Origin: Candidatus Cellulosilyticum pullistercoris
GTDB lineage: Bacteria; Bacillota; Clostridia; Lachnospirales; Cellulosilyticaceae
Length of the DNA stretch: 5,052 nt
Reading direction: 5' to 3'
Assembly: GCA_018883705.1 (NCBI GenBank)
Contig: JAHLFQ010000261.1
Span: 1-5,052, forward strand
Under the pieces are notes generated by a model, which worked only from the letters and a program-made list of their open reading frames with translations, did no database searches and was not told the DNA's origin. This document shows, piece after piece, positions 1-4,512 of the stretch. Made by a program: the position numbers and the translations under genes. Within the stretch, counting starts at the first letter, position 1. Every line of letters begins with the position of its first letter.

Positions 1-323
1 CCAATAATATTTGTGATATGGAAGAGGATCTTCCTAATAAACGCTATACACTTCCTATTTATATTGGTAAAAAAAATGCTTTACTCCTTTGGGAGATACT
101 TTATTATCTAGCTTATGTCGCTATTATTGTAGGTGTTGTCGTTAGAGTCCTACCATGGGTATCACTCCTTACACTTATTACACTAGTGCCTATTATGAAA
201 AACATCAAAGCTTTTAAAGCTAAACAAGTTAAAAGAGAAACCTTTATCTGTGCTATTAAAAACTTTGTTTTATTAAATGTAGTTTATATTATGACGCTTA
301 TTCTAGCACTTCTCTTTAAATAG
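1..323 (+). CDS. dmkA: UbiA-family prenyltransferase, MenA/DmkA-like (C-terminal part, 5' end outside window)
   Basis: The reading frame is open to the left edge (first full codon at base 3) and ends at TAG 321-323, so only the last 106 residues are present. The fragment begins with N-N-I-C-D-M-E-E-D, which matches the second Asp-rich motif (NNxxDxxxD) of MenA-type 1,4-dihydroxy-2-naphthoate prenyltransferases. It is followed by the family's K-R-Y-T-L-P-I-Y-I-G stretch. Three hydrophobic segments then alternate with basic stretches, as expected for the last membrane helices of a UbiA enzyme. MenA enzymes join a polyprenyl chain to 1,4-dihydroxy-2-naphthoate in the membrane, giving demethylmenaquinone. 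The convergent polyprenyl diphosphate synthase would supply the chain. With an Ndh2-, EetA-, EetB- and ApbE-like set alongside, the DmkA role of EET loci is more likely than housekeeping MenA, but that is inference from context. An ATG at 18 is internal, since the conserved motif starts before it. Confidence 0.82.
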   Translation, partial: NNICDMEEDLPNKRYTLPIYIGKKNALLLWEILYYLAYVAIIVGVVVRVLPWVSLLTLITLVPIMKNIKAFKAKQVKRETFICAIKNFVLLNVVYIMTLILALLFK

Positions 324-341
324 CAGGTGGTTGATTTAACA

Positions 342-391
342 AAAAAGAGGAAGATTGAGAGTATCCATTTACTCTAAATCTTCCTCTTTTT
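342..391. terminator. Bidirectional intrinsic terminator between convergent genes
   Basis: Arms 342-356 and 377-391 form a perfect 15-bp pairing. After one mismatch (357/376) the stem continues for 5 bp (358-362 with 371-375), around an 8-nt loop (363-370). The + strand ends in TTTTT at 387-391 and the minus strand has six T opposite 341-346, so the hairpin can stop transcription both ways. It lies 18 nt after the prenyltransferase stop and 5 nt after the stop of the opposing prenyl synthase. Confidence 0.9.
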
Positions 392-396
392 ATTAA

Positions 397-1362
397 TTAA
401 TAAACTCTATCTAATAATTCTCCAGTAATCTCTTGTAGCATGATTTTATATTTATTATCTGGTAGACGTTTCATAAAACTATAAGCTTTATTTGTATATT
501 TCTTTGCTAACGCTCTTGCTTTATCAATGCCACCATATTCGTGTGTTAACTCAATAATCTTTTGGATATCTTCCTCACTGAGTTCTTCCTTCTCTAAAAG
601 TGCTATTAGATCAGCTGGCTTACTCTCTAAAGCATAAATAAGAGGTAAGGTATATATGCCATCTCTTAAATCATGTCCAGCTTCTTTACCAAGCTGCTTA
701 TCTGTACCTGTGTAATCTAGAAGATCATCAATTATTTGAAAGGCCATCCCAATATTATGTCCTATATTCCAAAACAATCTAGATAACTTTTTATCACAAT
801 CACTTTCTGCTGCACCAATATATAAGCTTAAAGCAAAAAGCTCTGCTGTTTTTCCTGAAATTCTCTTTAAATAATTTTTAACTGAAACTTCTTTTTGAAA
901 TCTTGAGTTGAGTTGTTCTACTTCACCTAAGCAAATCTTAGACATGGCTTTACTATCAATTTGTATGCTCTGCAATGAAGCTGTACTTGCTAAAATTTTA
1001 AAGCAGATACAAAAAAGATAGTCACCGATATAAACCGCATACTCTTTACCATATTTAGATTGAATGGTTTCTTTTCCTCTTCTTAGCTTAGAATCATCGA
1101 TAACGTCATCATGAACAAGGGTTGCCATATGAAACATTTCAACGACAGTTGCCATTGCTCTTGTACGCTCAGGCTTATAATCTCCAAACTTAGAGGCAAT
1201 AACTGCAAAACCAGGTCTAATCATTTTACCACCTGATTGAATAAGGTCTTTAATGGATGCTTCAATGACTTTATCTTTGCAACGTGCATTTTCTTCCATT
1301 ATTTCTCTTACTACATATAATTCACTTTGTATTTCTGGGTATTTATTCCAGATTGCATGCAT
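397..1362 (-). CDS. dmkB: Long-chain polyprenyl diphosphate synthase (heptaprenyl synthase component II / DmkB-like)
   Basis: This 321-residue trans-isoprenyl diphosphate synthase condenses isopentenyl diphosphate units into the polyprenyl tail of a quinone. The family motifs appear in order: GGKMIRP at 44-50 (diphosphate binding); the first Asp-rich motif DDVID at 85-89 followed by RRG; the second Asp-rich motif DDLLD at 212-216 preceded by AFQI; and GKEAGHDL...TLPLI at 225-242. Small residues A80/T81 sit 4-5 positions before the first DDxxD, where short-chain synthases carry aromatic ones, which argues for a long product (about C30-C40; exact length not readable). Its ATG (1360-1362) overlaps the TAA of the upstream HepS-like gene by one base, with AAGAGG at 1371-1376 eight nt away, so translation is probably coupled. 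It is the last gene of the operon, just before the shared terminator. The DmkB assignment (tail supply for an EET demethylmenaquinone pool) rests on the neighbours; by sequence alone it could be HepT or IspB. Confidence 0.9.
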   Translation of the reverse strand: MHAIWNKYPEIQSELYVVREIMEENARCKDKVIEASIKDLIQSGGKMIRPGFAVIASKFGDYKPERTRAMATVVEMFHMATLVHDDVIDDSKLRRGKETIQSKYGKEYAVYIGDYLFCICFKILASTASLQSIQIDSKAMSKICLGEVEQLNSRFQKEVSVKNYLKRISGKTAELFALSLYIGAAESDCDKKLSRLFWNIGHNIGMAFQIIDDLLDYTGTDKQLGKEAGHDLRDGIYTLPLIYALESKPADLIALLEKEELSEEDIQKIIELTHEYGGIDKARALAKKYTNKAYSFMKRLPDNKYKIMLQEITGELLDRVY

Positions 1363-1904
1363 TATTCTATCCTCTTTTCTTTTACTACCGCTTCTTTAAA
1401 AAAAGGCAACTTATACATGTGTGCTACTGTATAGTTTGCCGCTATTCCTATAAAAATACCTGTTACAATTCCAGCTAGTGATAGGACTGGAAGATAAAGC
1501 ATGACACCAATATTTTGTACAATAAGTGCTGCAACTAAAAGTTGTCCAATATTATGAAAGACTGCACCTGCGGCACTTACACCTATCATACTTACCTTTT
1601 CTTTTAGACCTTCTTTAATAATGATCATAATAATAAAACTAAGAAGTGCGCCCATACTTCCATACATCAATCCCGATACACTTCCACCAAATATAGAACT
1701 TAGCACAAGACGACTGGCAATAATCTTTGCTACATCTGACTTCTTATCTAATGTATAAAGTGCAATAACTGTCACTAGGTTAGCTAGTCCAAGTTTGGCT
1801 CCTGGTGTCATAAATGGAACAGGAATATTACGCTCAACAAGATGTAGCGCAAGTGCCATTGCCACCAGGAGTGACATATATATTAAATGTTTTGTTTGTT
1901 TCAT
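1362..1904 (-). CDS. eetB: Gx transporter family membrane protein (HepS-like, EetB candidate)
   Basis: This is a 180-residue, very hydrophobic protein with about five or six membrane segments (roughly residues 7-23, 38-52, 62-80, 82-97, 106-129, 133-157) and a basic, probably cytoplasmic, C-terminus. The family's signature is clear: E-R-N-I-P followed by P-F-M-T-P-G-A-K-L-G-L-A-N within residues 24-42, and A-G-A-V-F-H-N-I-G-Q at 112-121. This family (PF07456) is often labelled 'heptaprenyl diphosphate synthase component I', but it is an integral membrane protein with a glycine-rich, ECF S-component-like appearance and is now called Gx transporter. In Listeria the EetB protein, to my knowledge, belongs here and is required for EET by an unknown mechanism. 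The ribosome binding site AGGAG (1911-1915) overlaps the TAG stop of the upstream EetA-like gene and sits 6 nt from the ATG, indicating coupling. A nutrient transport role cannot be excluded. Confidence 0.85.
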   Translation of the reverse strand: MKQTKHLIYMSLLVAMALALHLVERNIPVPFMTPGAKLGLANLVTVIALYTLDKKSDVAKIIASRLVLSSIFGGSVSGLMYGSMGALLSFIIMIIIKEGLKEKVSMIGVSAAGAVFHNIGQLLVAALIVQNIGVMLYLPVLSLAGIVTGIFIGIAANYTVAHMYKLPFFKEAVVKEKRIE

Positions 1905-1913
1905 ATCTTACTC

Positions 1914-2321
1914 CTAATATGCATTGACATCTATTATATCCTCATCTTTCTCGGTACTATCTAGACTCTTACCAACGATTTCAATATGCAGTTTATGTGG
2001 TAAACATGTAATAGACTGACCAGGCTTGTCAATAAATCCAGTTTGAGTGCAGATTTCGTCAGGACAATCTGCCTCCGTAATGGTAATCGCTTCATTTTCT
2101 ATGACTGCTTTATTGATGCCATGACCTGTATCAATGATAAACTCCTTCTGCTTAACTTGCCCTGTAAGTGGAATTTCTTTATAAAGTTTACCTTGAATAG
2201 TTATCCTAGCATAGATCATATCGTAATCACTTGGCATTAACATCTTCAAAAAAAGATAGGGAATAAATGAAATGACAAGGAGTAAGGCAATAATTATTTT
2301 ATCCCATAGTTTGATTTTCAT
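1914..2321 (-). CDS. eetA: NusG domain II-containing membrane-anchored protein (EetA candidate)
   Basis: This 135-residue protein starts with M-K-I-K-L-W-D-K and one hydrophobic helix at about 8-28. Basic residues precede the helix, so the rest should lie outside the membrane. Residues 35-117 look like a NusG_II domain (PF07009): a beta-rich stretch, then D-T-G-H-G at 64-68, then the conserved cysteine pattern C86-x4-C91, then G101-x4-C106-L-P-H-K. This family shares only a fold with transcription factor NusG domain II; a role in transcription is unlikely for an exported domain. The acidic tail (121-132) has no assigned role. The protein is commonly encoded beside Gx transporter proteins and is called EetA in the Listeria EET locus, where it is needed for electron transfer but has no known reaction. 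It is the first gene of the three-gene operon, 9 nt upstream of the EetB-like gene. Redox or metal use of the cysteines is inference. Confidence 0.85.
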   Translation of the reverse strand: MKIKLWDKIIIALLLVISFIPYLFLKMLMPSDYDMIYARITIQGKLYKEIPLTGQVKQKEFIIDTGHGINKAVIENEAITITEADCPDEICTQTGFIDKPGQSITCLPHKLHIEIVGKSLDSTEKDEDIIDVNAY

Positions 2322-2333
2322 AGCCTTATCTCG

Positions 2334-2339
2334 CTCCTT
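2334..2339 (-). promoter_or_regulatory. Ribosome binding site of the eetA-like gene, unusually long spacer
   Basis: AAGGAG on the minus strand lies 12 nt before the ATG at 2319-2321, longer than the usual 5-9 nt. No in-frame ATG, GTG or TTG lies between them. A weaker AAGG copy sits only 2 nt from the ATG, too close to be the main site. The ATG remains the best start because it is followed by the N-terminal basic residues and membrane helix. Confidence 0.6.
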
Positions 2340-2352
2340 ATAAGTATTTCAT

Positions 2353-2382
2353 TTTATAACAACTTTCCTAATTATATGAAAA
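2353..2382 (-). promoter_or_regulatory. Candidate promoter of the eetA-eetB-dmkB operon
   Basis: On the minus strand, TTTTCA (2377-2382) and TATAAA (2353-2358) are 18 nt apart, matching the vegetative -35 and -10 at four and five of six positions. An exact TATAAT also occurs at 2371-2376, but no good -35 precedes it. Either would give a short leader ending at the AAGGAG site. A separate promoter is expected here because a terminator closes the upstream unit; the exact one is uncertain. Confidence 0.38.
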
Positions 2383-2418
2383 AGACCACTTTTTAAGGCG
2401 AACCCAAGTGGTCTTTTT
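2379..2418 (-). terminator. Intrinsic terminator of the ndh2-like gene
   Basis: Arms 2379-2391 and 2406-2418 pair perfectly over 13 bp (core AAGACCACTT) around a 14-nt loop. Read on the minus strand, the hairpin starts 18 nt after the TAA of the NADH dehydrogenase gene (2436-2438) and ends in five T (2379-2383). The + strand also has a T-run (2414-2419), so it could work both ways, but no + strand gene ends here. Confidence 0.87.
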
Positions 2419-2435
2419 TCTTCTACTTAATCAAT

Positions 2436-4310
2436 TTATTCTTCACTATAAATATGCCTATTCTTACCAATCCACCAGTTGCCTGCTAACTTAGTAATCC
2501 ATGGCATCACATAATAATCAAGACCAAATGTTCTACCTGCACCACTCATTAATGCAATTCCACCAAAAGTATACCATAAGATATCCCAACCAGCCATAGC
2601 GGAAAGAATAAAGTTCATAGTCATAAATACTGATGCTGCTGATGCAAGCCATGTGAATAATCCTGCAATAAGTGCAAGACCAATACCAATTTCTAAAACA
2701 ACAACCATGATTTGGAAAATGTTTGCCATTGTTTCATTTGGAATCATAATTTTCATAATAGATTCGTAGAATTTTGGCATACTACTTAGAATAGGTGTTG
2801 CTAATTCTGCTGCACCATCTGTTGCTGCTGATGCCCCTGTTAAAGTGTCTTGAAGCCAAGCAAATGGCATGTTGATGTTTCCTGCTTTAATCCAGCTATC
2901 TGAACCGATTGTAAATAACCATTCACCCTTATGAATCAGTGCATCGACTGCTGTTTCCCATGTACCTTCACCACAAAGCTTAGCAAGCCCTTCAAGAAGC
3001 CATACACAACCTACGTAAAGTCTAAGTGGAATCAACCATAAACGATTTCCTTTAGAAGCAAGGTGTCCTCTAAGAATTGTTCTATTCTCTTTCATATCAA
3101 AGAACTCATGTTGTAAATAGTGATATACAGCTGGAATATTAAGAACGCCAAATAAGTAAATCATATTAACAATATGCTTAGCTGCCATGGCAAAGAAACC
3201 AGAAAGCTTGATTCCCATAAGGTTAGCTACACAGTATTTACCACCAATAGATACCATGAATCCATGATAGTTAGACTTGAATTTTACTTTTTCTTTCTTT
3301 TCAATAGAAGCAATGATGTTTTTAGCAGCTGTTGTTGCTGTTTGCTCTGCTGCTTCTACGATTTGAGGATTCCCTTTACCTGGCTCCTCTTCTACGTAAG
3401 CACAGTCTCCAATAAGATATACATTTTCATGTTGTGTAGATTGCATGTACTCATTTGCTTTAAGTCTATTTGCTCTAGTTGTTTCAAGACCATAAGCTGT
3501 ACAATCTGCATTATTTTGAATTCCACAAGTCCAAATTAATGTTTGTGTTTTAATTACTTCACCAGATTTTAATGTAATAGAATCTGCTGTAACTTCTGTA
3601 ATTGGACTATTTTTAAGGATTTTCATGCCATGTTTTGTCATGTATCTCTCAGCTTTATCAGCTTGCTTACGATCTAACATGTTAAGAATAGTACCTGCTG
3701 CTTCTACAACAAGAAGTGATACTTCTTTTTCGTCTACTCTATATTCACGAGCAAGTGTTGATTTCCACTCAAGAAGCTCACCTGCCATCTCAATTCCTGT
3801 AAATCCTGATCCTGCTACAGCGAAAGTAAGCATCTCTTTTCTTTTTTCTGCATCTCTTTCAAGAGAAGCTGCTCTAAATTTATACTCGATATGCTCTCTA
3901 ATCTTTAGCGCATCTTCAAGAGACCATAAACTAAAGCCGTGTTCTTTTACTCCTGGAACACCAAAGTAAGCTGGCTCATTCCCCATACCAATCATTAAAT
4001 AATCGTATGCATACTCACCATGCTTTGTAGTTACTTTTTGAGCTTTTGTATCCACATTAGTAATATAGTCAACTACTACGTTTACCTTTGTTCTATGGAA
4101 AATTTGACTTAATTCCACTTTAACAGATTCTTCTGGTACACGCCCACCTGCTACCTCATGAAGTTCTGTCATAAGTGTATGATATGAATTTTTATCAATT
4201 AATGTAATTTGAATATCATTGTTTTTCTTATACTTCTTAGCAAGTTTTTTTGCTGCATGTACACCAGCATAACCTGCCCCAAGTATAACAATGTTGGTTT
4301 TCTTTGACAT
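2436..4310 (-). CDS. ndh2: Type II NADH dehydrogenase with C-terminal DoxX-like membrane domain (Ndh2, EET type)
   Basis: This is a 624-residue fusion, where ordinary NDH-2 enzymes have about 400-450. The N-terminal flavoprotein (1-410) has the FAD dinucleotide motif GAGYAG at 11-16, the NAD(H) motif GSGFTG at 167-172 ending in the acidic V-V-E203, T-C-G at 261-263 and the second FAD motif Y-L-I-G-D-C-A at 298-304. Residues 366-402 (G-I-K-L-S-G-F-F-A and the following hydrophobic stretch) match the amphipathic membrane-anchoring end of NDH-2. A DoxX-like part follows: helix 424-446, a loop of about 80 residues (447-527) predicted outside, then helices at about 528-552, 555-574 and 577-595. 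It should oxidise cytoplasmic NADH and reduce a quinone in the membrane without pumping protons. An Ndh2 with extra C-terminal membrane helices is characteristic of Listeria-type EET loci. The ATG (4308-4310) has AAGAGGTG at 4315-4322. It is transcribed alone, with its own promoter and terminator. Confidence 0.92.
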   Translation of the reverse strand: MSKKTNIVILGAGYAGVHAAKKLAKKYKKNNDIQITLIDKNSYHTLMTELHEVAGGRVPEESVKVELSQIFHRTKVNVVVDYITNVDTKAQKVTTKHGEYAYDYLMIGMGNEPAYFGVPGVKEHGFSLWSLEDALKIREHIEYKFRAASLERDAEKRKEMLTFAVAGSGFTGIEMAGELLEWKSTLAREYRVDEKEVSLLVVEAAGTILNMLDRKQADKAERYMTKHGMKILKNSPITEVTADSITLKSGEVIKTQTLIWTCGIQNNADCTAYGLETTRANRLKANEYMQSTQHENVYLIGDCAYVEEEPGKGNPQIVEAAEQTATTAAKNIIASIEKKEKVKFKSNYHGFMVSIGGKYCVANLMGIKLSGFFAMAAKHIVNMIYLFGVLNIPAVYHYLQHEFFDMKENRTILRGHLASKGNRLWLIPLRLYVGCVWLLEGLAKLCGEGTWETAVDALIHKGEWLFTIGSDSWIKAGNINMPFAWLQDTLTGASAATDGAAELATPILSSMPKFYESIMKIMIPNETMANIFQIMVVVLEIGIGLALIAGLFTWLASAASVFMTMNFILSAMAGWDILWYTFGGIALMSGAGRTFGLDYYVMPWITKLAGNWWIGKNRHIYSEE

Positions 4311-4360
4311 TGTTCACCTCTTATTTATTTTACATAATTGTGTTTTTATGTTACCTAAAT

Positions 4361-4389
4361 ACTATAGCGAATTATTGTTAAAAAGTCTA
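4361..4389 (-). promoter_or_regulatory. Predicted vegetative promoter of the ndh2-like gene
   Basis: On the minus strand TAGACT (4384-4389) and TATAGT (4361-4366) are separated by exactly 17 nt, matching -35 and -10 consensus at four and five of six positions. The predicted start near 4354 leaves a leader of about 44 nt ending in a strong AAGAGGTG ribosome binding site 4 nt before the ATG. Confidence 0.55.
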
Positions 4390-4392
4390 CTA
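4375..4392. promoter_or_regulatory. Possible Rex (NADH/NAD+ sensor) operator over the ndh2 -35 region
   Basis: The 18-bp stretch starts with TTGTTAA (4375-4381), a complete half-site of the Rex consensus TTGTTAA-N4-TTAACAA. The second half TCTACTA (4386-4392) matches at only four of seven positions. It overlaps the predicted -35 and spacer of the ndh2 promoter, where a repressor would block polymerase. Rex control of NADH dehydrogenases is known in several Gram-positives; here it is inferred from an imperfect site. Confidence 0.3.
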
Positions 4393-4452
4393 TTACTTTT
4401 ATAATTTCTTCATTTTTTTAATGTTATATCTATCCATTTAGTGTTTTTATAG

Positions 4453-4458
4453 TATAAT
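4453..4458 (+). promoter_or_regulatory. Predicted -10 element of the apbE/fmnB-like gene
   Basis: An exact TATAAT lies 54 nt before the ATG at 4513. The -35 is poor: TATCCA at 4431-4436 with a 16-nt spacer is the best seen. This suggests either a weak basal promoter or one that depends on an activator. Transcription would begin near 4465, inside the palindrome at 4464-4478. Confidence 0.45.
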
Positions 4459-4463
4459 AGAAG

Positions 4464-4478
4464 TTAGAATTATTCTAT
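4464..4478. promoter_or_regulatory. Possible Fur/PerR-family operator at the apbE start site
   Basis: TTAGAATTATTCTAT contains a perfect 6-1-6 palindrome (4465-4470 with 4472-4477, centre 4471). It has the 7-1-7 layout of Fur-family boxes and matches the PerR consensus TTATAAT-N-ATTATAA at 11 of 14 positions. It covers the predicted transcription start. In such AT-rich DNA a short palindrome can occur by chance, so the regulator is a guess. Confidence 0.3.
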
Positions 4479-4512
4479 TTTATACAAATATTCATCTCAA
4501 ATGGAGGTCAAA

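Noticed and set aside
1284..1478. Small + strand open frame opposite the dmkB/eetB junction
   Set aside because: It runs across two well-supported minus-strand genes, is Phe/Tyr/His-rich low-quality sequence with no recognisable domain, and has no ribosome binding site context of its own.
1362..1904. Reading the HepS-like protein as a true soluble heptaprenyl synthase subunit
   Set aside because: The sequence is a multi-helix membrane protein. Component II (397-1362) carries all catalytic motifs, so the old family name is probably misleading here.
2043..2240. Small + strand open frame inside the eetA-like gene
   Set aside because: It is fully antisense to a gene with clear NusG_II motifs; the translation shows no family features.
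1914..2321. Reading the NusG_II protein as a transcription elongation factor
   Set aside because: It lacks the NGN and KOW domains of NusG and has an N-terminal membrane helix that places the domain outside the cell.
2337..2354. Tiny frame M-K-Y-L-stop (minus strand, ATG at 2352-2354 down to about 2340) in the eetA leader
   Set aside because: Only four codons, no ribosome binding site, and it overlaps the predicted promoter region; no attenuator structure follows it.
3174..3969. Two + strand open frames (3174-3539 and 3625-3969) opposite the ndh2 coding region
   Set aside because: They are antisense shadows of the NADH dehydrogenase; their Cys/Ser/Phe-rich translations arise from reading common Lys, Glu and Ala codons backwards.
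4311..4512. Riboswitch (for example FMN or flavin-linked) upstream of the apbE gene
   Set aside because: The leader is only about 50 nt and very AT-rich, with none of the conserved GC-containing elements of an FMN riboswitch and no terminator or anti-terminator pair.
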